From a virus: 21,979 nt of DNA. The DNA is taken from the IMG/VR virus record IMGVR_UViG_3300018049_002149, positions 1-21,979 of that record; one strand, 5' to 3'. Below are positions 1-7,436 of this stretch, piece by piece (position 1 is the first letter of the stretch; the number at the start of each line of letters is the position of its first letter). The position numbers and the translations under genes are program-made. Under the pieces are notes generated by a model. That model ran no database searches. It was not told the origin of the DNA and was given only the letters and a program-made list of their open reading frames with translations.

Positions 1-776
1 CAAGTTCCCTTTTCAAGCAGATTTTGTTTACCAACACAATAACAACCCCTACCCCATTCTCTGAATGACCTTACGATTCGTTCTGTATCCATATCATTCA
101 TGGCAACAAATCCACCCTCTCCTGTGGTCATGTGGTGTGCTGGGTAGAACGAACAACTAGCCATTTTACCAAACGAACCCAACTTCTTACCGTCATATGT
201 ACTACCCAATGCATCACAACAATCTTCAAGTAATATCAAATCATATTTCTCTACAATTTGCACTAGTTTATCCATGTTTGGTGGGTTACCAAGAACATGA
301 GCAAATGTTATTACCTTGGCATCGGGGTTGTCCTTACAAACCTGTTCAACTTGGTCCAAGTCAAGATTAAGAGTATCTAACTCAATGTCAACAAACAATG
401 GTTGAAACTCACTCTGGAAGATTGGGTTAATAGTTGTGGGGAACCCTGCTATTGGAGTAATTACCTTAGTACCTTTTGGTAGATTCAGTCCTCGTTTTGA
501 TGTAAGTGCCTTCAACATCAAAAGATTAGCAGAAGAACCACTATTAACAAATAGACCACGTTCTTTTCCTAAGAGTTTTGGAAATGTTCTTTCAAACTTA
601 ATAGCTTCTGCCCCAAGAACCAACCAACCACCAAGTAAAGTTTTGACTGCTCTAACATATTCTTGATGGTCAAAGTATGGACCAGAATATTGAACCCAAT
701 CTTTACCCGCTGTCCAAGACTTTTTACTGTCTTGTTCTTTTATGTAATCCTCTACTAACTTTAGAATTTCTTTCAT
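1..776 (-). CDS. rfbH: RfbH/E1-like PMP-dependent sugar 3-dehydratase (DegT/AHBA family), 3' end missing
   Basis: This is a partial gene: 258 codons read from ATG at 776 to the left edge. The fold is that of the DegT/DnrJ/EryC1 family, normally PLP aminotransferases. The motif SFYPAHHMTTGEGG (residues 209-222) has His214 where aminotransferases carry the PLP-binding lysine. That substitution is the hallmark of E1/RfbH CDP-4-keto-6-deoxyglucose 3-dehydratases, which use PMP and a [2Fe-2S] cluster to make 3-deoxy sugars. The E1 cluster cysteines also fit: Cys187 (EDCCDALGS), Cys245 and Cys247 (GRGCYC) give C-X57-C-X-C. The last readable codon begins TG after GT, so a fourth Cys at 259 is possible. 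The start lies one base from the stop of the neighbouring glycosyltransferase, so the two are probably co-transcribed. The 3-dehydratase reading is better supported than an aminotransferase; the exact sugar is unknown. Confidence 0.85.
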   Translation of the reverse strand, partial: MKEILKLVEDYIKEQDSKKSWTAGKDWVQYSGPYFDHQEYVRAVKTLLGGWLVLGAEAIKFERTFPKLLGKERGLFVNSGSSANLLMLKALTSKRGLNLPKGTKVITPIAGFPTTINPIFQSEFQPLFVDIELDTLNLDLDQVEQVCKDNPDAKVITFAHVLGNPPNMDKLVQIVEKYDLILLEDCCDALGSTYDGKKLGSFGKMASCSFYPAHHMTTGEGGFVAMNDMDTERIVRSFREWGRGCYCVGKQNLLEKGT

Positions 777-777
777 G

Positions 778-2154
778 TTAAATCTTTTTTAGTTGTGGTA
801 ATTTAATTTTAGGAAGTTCTACTTTCGGTGTTTCTTCGGTTTGACCAATTTTCTTTAATTTTGGAAGATTTAACTTCATTGGTTGTGCTGGTTCCTCAAA
901 CTCTGGAACATACTTGTCTAACAATTCCCAAGTAATCTTTTGTATCTTTTTGTAATTAAAGTTTTCTTTGTTTTTCTTAGCGAGATTGACCGCTTTCTTT
1001 TTCCAAGGTTGGTAGTTGTTAAACAACTCAACCATAGCGGTAGCAGCCATATTGGGGTCAATATCAAACCACTTGGAACCCTTGATAATAACCTTGTCCC
1101 AGATAGCGGAATCGTGAACATCATTGAGATGACCACCAAGTAGAATCGCATCGTTCGGGTCCAAGAAATCAAGGTGTCCTGACCAACCGGGAGCAATCAC
1201 TGGTTTACCACTGAGTGATGCTTCGAGGAGCGGGCGACCAAAACCTTCACCCTTTGTGAATGAAACGTGGACCTTGACCTTTGGATGGTTGTATAGTGAC
1301 GCCATTTCCTTTTCTGTTAGGTCACCGTGTAAAAGATACACATTAGGGAAACATTCGCCTGGTTCTAGTGGAATACTTTCTTTGATTCGTCTAATCTTGT
1401 CTAAGATTTGTTCACGGTCAAGAAGTGAATACCCAGCACCACTTGTCTTTAGGATAAGAGCCGGTTTTTCAGTAAACTCTGTCTTTTTAAATATTTGACA
1501 GAATACATTGACCAACAATCCAACATTTTTTCTATCTTGACCCATATCACCTCTAAGCCAGTGACCAACAAACAAATAATTGAATTTTTCTGGAATATCT
1601 TTGAATGTGTCTTTTATTGTTTTTTGTAAATCAAGTTCATTTGTCTTTTTGTAGATATATGTGTCTACACAATTATTTAAGACCTCAATTGGTTTTTCAC
1701 ATTGAATCATTCCAACAACATTTTGATTCTGGTCCCTAGCCTCATATTTTGAATTTTCAAACACATTCTTAGCATGATTTGAAATTACGAATGCAACATC
1801 CATCTGGTTCATTGCTTGGACCCACTCAGGACTTGCTTGTGTGGTTTCAATACCAGCGGTTATACCAATGTTGTATCTACCCACTGGTCTAAATTCTGTT
1901 GGAACCGAAATTGACACATAAAGGTCTGGTTGGGATTGGAACTGTTCTGGACGGATTCTGTCAAGTATCATCTTATCCATTGGTTCATTTTCGTCCAATG
2001 CGTTCATTGGAGTCTCACCCCAATTGATAGAGTGGATTTCAACATCATATTTGTCATATTCAATAAGATGTCTAACAATGTCTCTAGACATCTCACCATA
2101 ACCGGACCTTGTGGCGACTGGCGCTCTCACAACACACTTTGGTCTATAACTCAT
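778..2154 (-). CDS. GT4-type glycosyltransferase with Lys/Pro/Leu-rich C-terminal tail
   Basis: This is a 458-aa GT-B-fold glycosyltransferase. The C-terminal half carries KGEGFGRPLLEASLSGKPVI (residues 301-320), with the E-X7-E pair Glu303/Glu311 typical of GT4 retaining enzymes, followed by a nucleotide-sugar-binding GWSGHLDF segment. The N-terminal region has the glycine-rich SGYGEMSRDIV segment (17-27) expected of the acceptor domain. The last 38 residues form an unusual low-complexity tail in which LPKLKKI and LPQLKKI recur. The start at 2154 is preceded by AGGAAA. The gene lies between a second glycosyltransferase upstream and the RfbH-like enzyme downstream, suggesting a small glycan-building module acting on the host surface or on virion proteins. 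Donor and acceptor cannot be read from the sequence. Confidence 0.88.
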   Translation of the reverse strand: MSYRPKCVVRAPVATRSGYGEMSRDIVRHLIEYDKYDVEIHSINWGETPMNALDENEPMDKMILDRIRPEQFQSQPDLYVSISVPTEFRPVGRYNIGITAGIETTQASPEWVQAMNQMDVAFVISNHAKNVFENSKYEARDQNQNVVGMIQCEKPIEVLNNCVDTYIYKKTNELDLQKTIKDTFKDIPEKFNYLFVGHWLRGDMGQDRKNVGLLVNVFCQIFKKTEFTEKPALILKTSGAGYSLLDREQILDKIRRIKESIPLEPGECFPNVYLLHGDLTEKEMASLYNHPKVKVHVSFTKGEGFGRPLLEASLSGKPVIAPGWSGHLDFLDPNDAILLGGHLNDVHDSAIWDKVIIKGSKWFDIDPNMAATAMVELFNNYQPWKKKAVNLAKKNKENFNYKKIQKITWELLDKYVPEFEEPAQPMKLNLPKLKKIGQTEETPKVELPKIKLPQLKKI

Positions 2155-2216
2155 AAAAATTTCCTATAGGTAAAAATTTGGTAGAAAAAAAATTTTGGAA
2201 AAGAGGTGCTTGGACA
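2155..2216 (-). other. 62-bp intergenic gap between two glycosyltransferase genes
   Basis: The gap is AT-rich with two T-runs on the transcribed strand and an AGGAAA ribosome site next to the downstream start. I see no convincing promoter hexamer pair, no T4-type late TATAAATA on the coding strand and no stable hairpin before the T-runs. Termination is possible but not supported. Confidence 0.4.
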
Positions 2217-3614
2217 TTAAACTTTCTCTAGGAAAAATGGTTGTCTTGGAGTAAAGTTTTCCATTGCTTTGTCCATTCCCTCAATGAAAAGGTTGCACAT
2301 ATTTTCGGCGTGTAACCCACCCTCGTTAAGACAGAATTGACGACCCATTTCTCCTGCTTGTTGTCTCTTTTCGTCACCACGATTATACCACTCAGTGATA
2401 GCATCACCAACGTCTTCCCACTTACAACGGTCGTCAAAAATGTATGGTGTGATAGGTGACCCGACTAGGTTACGAGACGCAGGGAATACTGGTATAACCC
2501 ACTCACCGTGGTTCTTAAACCTCCCGTCGTGGTTAGACCCCCACTCATAGGTAAAGTCAACGTCGGGGTCTAGAAGGTCGCCTGAGTCGTTTGTGAATCC
2601 ACACTGGTCTTGTAGACCACCAGTTACATTGACCACCACGGGAGTGCCAGCCATCAAACTTTCAGCAACAGACAACCCAAAACCTTCGTTACTGGATATG
2701 TTAACTGTGACATCAGCAACGTTGTAAAGCATATTGATGCCGTCTTGTTCATATCTTCTGTTGGTAAACAACAGATTGATATCTGGTGTGACATCTCTGT
2801 GAACAGCCCACAGGTCTGTTCCATTATCATCAACGGGTTGTGTGTGCATTAACAGACAAGTCTTGTCTCTCTTTTCTTCTGGTAATTGTCTGACAAACTG
2901 TTGGAACCCAAGCATAATATCACTGGTCATCTTACGACGAATATTTCGTGAGTTATAGAAGACCACATACTCGTAGTCTTTTCCTTGTAAGACTTCATTT
3001 CTAAAGTTCTTGTACTCCTCACTGTCTTTGTCAACAGGATGAAATTTGTCTGGGTTGATGCCGTGTGGAACATATGAAAGTTGCCAAGGTTCTGTCTTTT
3101 CTTTACGACCACGAACTTGCTTCACGATGTTATATGTTTGTTTGGAAATACAACCCAACCAATCACAGGAACGATAGAAGTTTTCGTTGTAGTATGGGTA
3201 AGGCAAGTCATCCCAAATCGTGTAGAAGAAGATTGGAATCTCACTACGGATTTCGTGTTCCATATTATACAACCACAACCAATATCGTGGGTCTGTAAAG
3301 TGGAGGATTGCATTTGGATTGTAATGTTGGCTTAATTGTCTTAGAATCATGGGGTCACCATACCCATTCCAAGGATGGACAACACAAGATGCATCCTCAA
3401 CACCCGTAATATTTTGTAAGTCTCCAGAAATATCTAAGACCTTTCCGGCGTCAGGGTGGTTGATAGCGGCGCCGAGTTGAACCCAATTGTATCGGTGACA
3501 GGTTCCCTCCACGATTTCTTTACTCATCGTGCCGATTCCAGATGGAATACGGAGGTCATCGCCTAAAAATAAAATAGTTTTACGTTCTGATTTTGGTAAC
3601 CAATTCTCTCTCAT
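2217..3614 (-). CDS. GT4-type glycosyltransferase
   Basis: This 465-aa protein has the two-domain GT-B layout. The N-terminal domain starts with a beta strand and glycine loop (TILFLGDDLRIPSGIGTMSK, residues 13-32). The donor domain contains NISSNEGFGLSVAESLMAGT (305-324), with the E-X7-E pair Glu310/Glu318 and a following PVVVNVTGG loop, as in GT4 enzymes. Segments such as HFTDPRYWLW and FFYTIWDDLPYPYYNE suggest an acceptor site rich in aromatic residues. The start at 3614 has a strong AAGGAGAGG ribosome site. It shares family and orientation with the next gene but is clearly diverged from it, so this is not a recent duplication. The likely role is transfer of sugar to a surface glycan or virion protein; specificity is unknown. 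Confidence 0.88.
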   Translation of the reverse strand: MRENWLPKSERKTILFLGDDLRIPSGIGTMSKEIVEGTCHRYNWVQLGAAINHPDAGKVLDISGDLQNITGVEDASCVVHPWNGYGDPMILRQLSQHYNPNAILHFTDPRYWLWLYNMEHEIRSEIPIFFYTIWDDLPYPYYNENFYRSCDWLGCISKQTYNIVKQVRGRKEKTEPWQLSYVPHGINPDKFHPVDKDSEEYKNFRNEVLQGKDYEYVVFYNSRNIRRKMTSDIMLGFQQFVRQLPEEKRDKTCLLMHTQPVDDNGTDLWAVHRDVTPDINLLFTNRRYEQDGINMLYNVADVTVNISSNEGFGLSVAESLMAGTPVVVNVTGGLQDQCGFTNDSGDLLDPDVDFTYEWGSNHDGRFKNHGEWVIPVFPASRNLVGSPITPYIFDDRCKWEDVGDAITEWYNRGDEKRQQAGEMGRQFCLNEGGLHAENMCNLFIEGMDKAMENFTPRQPFFLEKV

Positions 3615-3652
3615 GTAACCTCTCCTTATGGAGTTTTATATAAGTAGTCTGT

Positions 3653-4696
3653 TTATTGTTCTGGATACGTTGATGCAAACCTAATAGGTACTGTAAATGT
3701 GTTAGATGCTCTATCTCTTTGCTCAAACAATCCCCCGCCAAGTATTCTTATTCCAAGTGGGGCTTTCTCCCAACCAGTTACTTTAAAAGTAATGTCACTG
3801 TCAAAGTTTGGAGTTTGTCCGGTCCACCTTAAAGTTATAACCCCAGAAGATTTATCTATTCGATATGTTATATTTGATTTTTCTTCGTTAGGAAATCTAA
3901 CACCATATCTTTCTATTGTCAACTGGTAATTTGGTTCGTCTGTGACATTTTTGTCATTAACAAAATATACTAATCTATCAACTAGATTGCCGTTTTCATA
4001 TTTAAAAGATGGACTTAACGTGGAAGAAAATAATAAAAGATTTTTAGTACTGTCTTGAAGAGAACCAACAGGTATCCCTTCACCTTGAGCGGCACTTTCT
4101 GCCGCTAGAGCTGAATTAAAATTTCCCTCTGCTTCAGATTGTGAAGTAATTCCAACATCACCGAATCCCCCGGCTACATTTTTTAACCAATTTAATAAAG
4201 TTGGTATACCAATAGCTAACATAATTGGTGCAACGGCGGTTCTTATTGCGGGGTCTATCTGTTCGGCCTTCCCCATAGCTAAACCATTTGCATATGGTTC
4301 ATATACATCTCGTAAGTCTTGGGTATATTCTGCAACCCTCTCATTGTGTCTGGTATTTTCTCTATCTATCTTTGCAGTCTTTTCACTACTTAGCAACTCA
4401 CCATCGTCGTACTTTGAATTTATTCTATCTATTGCAGCATCACGCCAGCCTGAGGATTCTTGTTCGTAATCAATTATATATTGGGGTAACGTTACTGTCA
4501 GTACTTTTGTTTTGGCAGGAGCTGTTACAGATTTTCCTATCTCATAAGATATCCCCAGAACATTTGGAGTTGGTGCTGGTGGGTCTTCTGGGCCGGGAGA
4601 ATAGTCCCTAACAATCCCCGTCAAAAGTTTAATTAGATTTGGTATATTGACAGCGACAGTAATTAAACTAGCTAGTTGTTTGATTAGACCTAACAT
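3653..4696 (-). CDS. Protein of unknown function with two hydrophobic segments and a beta-rich C-terminus
   Basis: I do not recognise this 347-aa protein. Residues 1-29 form a hydrophobic or amphipathic segment (MLGLIKQLASLITVAVNIPN onward), followed by a proline-rich linker (PGPEDPPAPTP). The middle (about 85-140) is charged and probably helical. A second hydrophobic stretch lies near 155-175 (IMLAIGIPTLLNWLKNV). From about 205 the sequence alternates polar and hydrophobic residues, as in beta-sandwich domains, and ends in TFTVPIRFASTYPEQ. It contains no cysteine. The start has a clear AAAGGAG site. It lies between a glycosyltransferase and a nuclease gene. A virion or membrane-associated protein is possible, but this is inference from composition only. 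Confidence 0.75.
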   Translation of the reverse strand: MLGLIKQLASLITVAVNIPNLIKLLTGIVRDYSPGPEDPPAPTPNVLGISYEIGKSVTAPAKTKVLTVTLPQYIIDYEQESSGWRDAAIDRINSKYDDGELLSSEKTAKIDRENTRHNERVAEYTQDLRDVYEPYANGLAMGKAEQIDPAIRTAVAPIMLAIGIPTLLNWLKNVAGGFGDVGITSQSEAEGNFNSALAAESAAQGEGIPVGSLQDSTKNLLLFSSTLSPSFKYENGNLVDRLVYFVNDKNVTDEPNYQLTIERYGVRFPNEEKSNITYRIDKSSGVITLRWTGQTPNFDSDITFKVTGWEKAPLGIRILGGGLFEQRDRASNTFTVPIRFASTYPEQ

Positions 4697-4732
4697 TTAT
4701 ATCTCCTTTAACCTATATAAATAGTTTGTCTA

Positions 4733-5638
4733 TCACAAACTAACCCACTCTTGTTGTCTACTTGGTGATGTTACTTTTTTTGCTGAGTATTCACATACAC
4801 CATTCTCACTAAATTCACAAAACTTACAATTGTTCTTAGAAGGACTTGCGATTTGGTTGGGGTCATACTCACCACCAAAAAATGCCTTGTCTACAAACTC
4901 ATTCATACCATCCCACGCTTTTTTCATTGAGGGTGGACCACTGGCTGGTGAGAACTCTGATACTCTTGGAATAGGATACTGACTTTCTATCAGTATACGT
5001 TTAAGGATTGTAAAGACCACGTTGATTTTAGTAGGTGGTATCCCCAACTCTTTTGCAAAGAATATCTTGTAGAGTAGTAACTGGTCTGTCTTTTTCTTAT
5101 CTTTCTTTGCGTATTGATTCCAACCACGACTACTGGTCTTTAAATCATACAAAGTATACTCACCAGTTTTTTCATTGTATGTGACCACATCAATGTATCC
5201 AATAAAATATACGTGGTCATTGATGTCGGCGTTTAGTTCGTGCTCAATAGCATATAGTTTTGTATCCTTGGTAGGGAAAAACTTTTCTTGGTTTTTTTGC
5301 ACATACTGGATAATCTCACAACCTTGGTGGTAGAACTCTTCCAACTCTTGACGAGTAAACAAGAACCCATCTTCTGTTTTGATATGGGGTTTTGCTTCTT
5401 CCATCAAGATTTCTTTAAACTTGTCACTCAAGTCTACGGTAGTTGCATACTTTTGTGTCTTGTCACCATACAAATCTTGTTCCATCCAATCCTGTAATAC
5501 ACGATGGACAGCAGTTCCAAAGATTGTGTGAATACTCTGGTCAAAGGTTCCCAACTTATCTACATAATTTAGTTTCCACTTGTAGTTGCACTCTCTCCAC
5601 ATTCTGTATTGTGAGAATGATATTCTATTCTTGTCCAT
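4733..5638 (-). CDS. Cas4/RecB-like PD-(D/E)XK nuclease with a four-cysteine Fe-S-type motif
   Basis: This 301-aa protein has the full PD-(D/E)XK (PDDEXK_1) active-site series: His45 in FGTAVHRVL, Glu132/Glu134 in AIEHELNA, Asp150 in FIGYIDVV, Asp165 and Lys167 in YDLKTS, and Gln186/Tyr190 in DQLLLY. Cys17 (RECNYKWKLNY) and the C-terminal trio Cys271, Cys274 and Cys282 (CKFCEFSENGVC) match the split cysteine set that holds a [4Fe-4S] cluster in Cas4 and AddB nucleases. No helicase domain is present, so it probably acts as a free-standing exonuclease on single-stranded ends in phage recombination or repair. Its start overlaps the end of the 71-aa gene upstream by 14 nt, implying coupled translation. 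No CRISPR genes are visible nearby, so a spacer-acquisition role has no support here. Confidence 0.9.
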   Translation of the reverse strand: MDKNRISFSQYRMWRECNYKWKLNYVDKLGTFDQSIHTIFGTAVHRVLQDWMEQDLYGDKTQKYATTVDLSDKFKEILMEEAKPHIKTEDGFLFTRQELEEFYHQGCEIIQYVQKNQEKFFPTKDTKLYAIEHELNADINDHVYFIGYIDVVTYNEKTGEYTLYDLKTSSRGWNQYAKKDKKKTDQLLLYKIFFAKELGIPPTKINVVFTILKRILIESQYPIPRVSEFSPASGPPSMKKAWDGMNEFVDKAFFGGEYDPNQIASPSKNNCKFCEFSENGVCEYSAKKVTSPSRQQEWVSL

Positions 5639-5840
5639 CTACAAACCTACCAATGTAATGTTCACACATCTTACCAAGTTGTGTTTCAAATTGTTCACGA
5701 CCACGAATGTGTATCATAAAATCGTATTGAATATTCTCACCTTGCATATCGTGTAAGGTAACATGAACTACATTGTCTGCTACGCCAGCAAACCATTTAA
5801 CTTTGTCACGATATGTTCCTTCAAGAGCTTCTTTAAACAT
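5625..5840 (-). CDS. Small protein of unknown function (71 aa)
   Basis: I do not recognise this protein. I take the ATG at 5840 as the start because GAGG lies six bases upstream and the 8-nt overlap ATGTTTAA with the methyltransferase stop suggests coupling; a GTG at 5852 is the alternative and would add four residues. The protein starts MFKEALEGTYRDKVKWFAG, has a short beta-rich middle (NVVHVTLHDMQG, YDFMIHIRG) and a helical end. It has no membrane segment and only one cysteine. It is tightly packed between the methyltransferase and the nuclease, overlapping both, which supports a real expressed gene. Confidence 0.68.
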   Translation of the reverse strand: MFKEALEGTYRDKVKWFAGVADNVVHVTLHDMQGENIQYDFMIHIRGREQFETQLGKMCEHYIGRFVDGQE

Positions 5841-6543
5841 CAAAATCCTCACGGTGTTTAAAAATTAAATAGTGATTCCAATCATATAAATTTTCTTCTG
5901 GTAACAAGGTTTCACTACTAACTCTAGGATAGTTTGGAGTTTTTAATTGTGAACCATATAACCCAACACACTCAAACCCATGAACATAAAGAAAATATAA
6001 AAGATTATCAAAATCAAACAAACCACGATACAAAAATTGGTGTGCCATTCTCCAATTAGGATTTGATATCAAGTAAACAGAATTTTTATTTGTCAACTCA
6101 TATATTGTTTTTACAATTATGTGTGGATTTAAAACGTGCTCTAAAAAATCGTTAGTGATTATCAAATCATAACAATCCATTAAACCAGAAGTATCAAAAG
6201 AATTGGATAAATCTTTTACAAAGAAGGTTCCATTAAAATTGTGTTCATCAAAATATTTTTTTGCGAATGGTTTATCAACCAAGTGATAATTTAAATTTGT
6301 ATTATCTTTTAAAATGTATTGTGATAACACACCGGGGCCGGAACCCAATTCTAGAACATTTTTAATGTGAGGATTATCTACGATAATAGAATCTACAATT
6401 GTCTTCTCATATTGATATCTTTGTTTCCAGCTTTCTTCGTTTAGTCTGTCAGAAATTTTCCACTCTTCTTCATCTAATGTATCCAAGTCTTTGAATGAAA
6501 ATATTTCTTCAAAATTTGTATGTTTTATTCTAAAAAGTCCCAT
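5833..6543 (-). CDS. Class I SAM-dependent methyltransferase
   Basis: This 236-aa protein has the Rossmann methyltransferase signature: motif I VLELGSGPG (residues 63-71), an acidic end of strand 2 at Asp90 (YHLVDKP), and motif IV-like DLIITNDFLEHVLNP (126-140). The pattern fits the Methyltransf_11/23 group acting on small molecules, sugars or lipids. It lacks the DPPY/NPPY or PC catalytic motifs of common DNA amino- or C5-methyltransferases. The start forms a TAATG overlap with the preceding gp62-like gene. By eye the coding sequence is somewhat more AT-rich than its neighbours, which could point to separate acquisition. Given the sugar genes downstream, glycan methylation is possible; the substrate is unknown. 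Confidence 0.85.
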   Translation of the reverse strand: MGLFRIKHTNFEEIFSFKDLDTLDEEEWKISDRLNEESWKQRYQYEKTIVDSIIVDNPHIKNVLELGSGPGVLSQYILKDNTNLNYHLVDKPFAKKYFDEHNFNGTFFVKDLSNSFDTSGLMDCYDLIITNDFLEHVLNPHIIVKTIYELTNKNSVYLISNPNWRMAHQFLYRGLFDFDNLLYFLYVHGFECVGLYGSQLKTPNYPRVSSETLLPEENLYDWNHYLIFKHREDFDV

Positions 6544-6956
6544 TAGTTTTTCAACCCATAGATGTTTTCAAGATACTTTAATTGCTTTTTACCTTCCTTA
6601 CTGCTGTTCAGTATTTCATAATAGACTTTACTATTCTTTATACTTTCGTTGAAATGTTTACTAATAACCTCAACCAATGGGTCTACTTTTTTTGACCCCT
6701 TCCAAATCCACGGGAATTGTTTGAACCCCGGCCTCTTGGAGTATGGGAATAAAGAATTCATAACCTTGAAGTGCAACTTATTGTCCAAGGGAGGCGAATA
6801 ATATTGCTGGACTACATTAACCAAGTCAATCAGTTCACCATTCTTTGACAACTCTTTGTTAATTACATACTGACTATAACCTTCATCACCTTTAAATTGT
6901 GATGACCGACTATAGATGTCATTAACGTGCGTGAATGGTGTAGGTTTTTTAGTCAT
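6543..6956 (-). CDS. 62: Probable clamp-loader small subunit, gp62-like (divergent)
   Basis: This 137-aa protein shows faint but position-consistent similarity to T4 gp62 (187 aa), the non-ATPase subunit that partners gp44 in loading the sliding clamp. The shared pattern is an aromatic-Lys/Gln-Tyr followed by N-x2-LS near the N-terminus (YSQYVINKELSKN), a His then FP-x-KR/KRPG segment (LHFKVMNSLFPYSKRPGFKQ), and a helical VEVISKHFNESIKNSKVYYEIL end. In T4, gene 62 follows gene 44; here it lies downstream of gp44 in the same orientation after two inserted genes. I chose ATG 6956, which overlaps the PspC-gene stop by 8 nt as at the next junction but one; a TTG at 6983 is less likely. Assignment rests on weak similarity plus context. 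Confidence 0.62.
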   Translation of the reverse strand: MTKKPTPFTHVNDIYSRSSQFKGDEGYSQYVINKELSKNGELIDLVNVVQQYYSPPLDNKLHFKVMNSLFPYSKRPGFKQFPWIWKGSKKVDPLVEVISKHFNESIKNSKVYYEILNSSKEGKKQLKYLENIYGLKN

Positions 6957-7155
6957 TGAACATTTCTTGTTTAGGTAGTGCAACCCAGAGAACTAAATAT
7001 AATATAAAAAGTTCAAATTGGAAAGGGCCGATTGCAAGCCCGACAGCATAGATGACGCGGAGGGCCTTGGTGTCGATACCAAAGTATCTGGCAACTCCAC
7101 CAAGGACTCCCCCCACCATCTTATCATACGATAATTTTTCCAGTTCCATTGTCAT
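6949..7155 (-). CDS. PspC-domain small membrane protein
   Basis: The 68-aa product is almost entirely one PspC (phage shock protein C) domain. It starts with SYDKMVGGVLGGVARYFGID (residues 9-28), the family's glycine-rich signature, then a hydrophobic stretch IYAVGLAIG and a second one FELFILYLVLWVALP. PspC proteins sit in the inner membrane and sense or transmit envelope stress in bacteria. The first ATG (7155) lies about ten bases after GAGGAA; an ATG two codons later is also possible. The gene overlaps the upstream zinc-ribbon gene by 32 nt and the downstream gp62-like gene by 8 nt. A membrane role, such as blunting the host response to phage damage, is inferred from the family only. Confidence 0.88.
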   Translation of the reverse strand: MTMELEKLSYDKMVGGVLGGVARYFGIDTKALRVIYAVGLAIGPFQFELFILYLVLWVALPKQEMFND

Positions 7156-7426
7156 CGGCTGGTTCTTCCTCTTGTTCTTTCATCGGCAAGAACTCCTTGT
7201 TAATCCAACCACAGGCGTTACAGGAGAATACCTGCATAGGAATGATTGCTTCCTGACCTGTAGGAGACATAATTGCCGACAAACGTTTCATCAGCATAAC
7301 TGGAAGAAATGTATAGTTACCACAACTATCACAAGTAATATCATCGGCAGATGACAGGTCTACGTTGACCGTGGTTTGTTGTGGACTACTCATTGCTCTG
7401 TTTTGTTTGTTTGTTCTACGTGACAT
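7124..7426 (-). CDS. Zinc-ribbon protein of unknown function (100 aa)
   Basis: The protein has two CxxCG knuckles, Cys32/Cys35 (CDSCGNYTF) and Cys69/Cys72 (CNACGWINKEF), separated by 33 residues. This is the classic layout of a zinc ribbon binding nucleic acid or protein. The N-terminus is basic and Gln-rich (MSRRTNKQNRAM) and the C-terminus acidic (KEQEEEPADD). I chose ATG 7426 because AAGGAA lies just upstream and it places the gene 10 nt after the gp44 stop; a longer frame reaching 7522 would run deep into gp44. Context between gp44 and gp62 suggests a replication- or transcription-linked role, but no specific function can be read. Confidence 0.8.
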   Translation of the reverse strand: MSRRTNKQNRAMSSPQQTTVNVDLSSADDITCDSCGNYTFLPVMLMKRLSAIMSPTGQEAIIPMQVFSCNACGWINKEFLPMKEQEEEPADDNGTGKIIV

Positions 7427-7436
7427 AACTTGTTCC

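Noticed and set aside
436-666. Plus-strand open frame opposite the RfbH-like gene
   Set aside because: The minus-strand frame encodes a clear conserved enzyme. This and the other plus-strand frames lie antisense to recognised genes and show no family motifs.
1-776. Ordinary PLP aminotransferase of the DegT family
   Set aside because: The PLP lysine is replaced by His214 and Fe-S cysteines have E1 spacing, which fits a 3-dehydratase better.
4716-4723. TATAAATA, the T4 late promoter word, on the plus strand
   Set aside because: It points to the right, against every gene in the window, and would only make antisense RNA of the region between the 347-aa gene and the nuclease. A match in AT-rich DNA is expected by chance.
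6543-6983. Longer gp62-like frame starting at TTG 6983
   Set aside because: It has no ribosome site and reaches further into the PspC gene. ATG 6956 gives an 8-nt overlap like another junction nearby.
6994-7008. TTATATTATATT -10-like sequence upstream of the gp62-like gene
   Set aside because: It lies within the PspC coding sequence over hydrophobic codons and no -35 hexamer is found at 16-18 bp.
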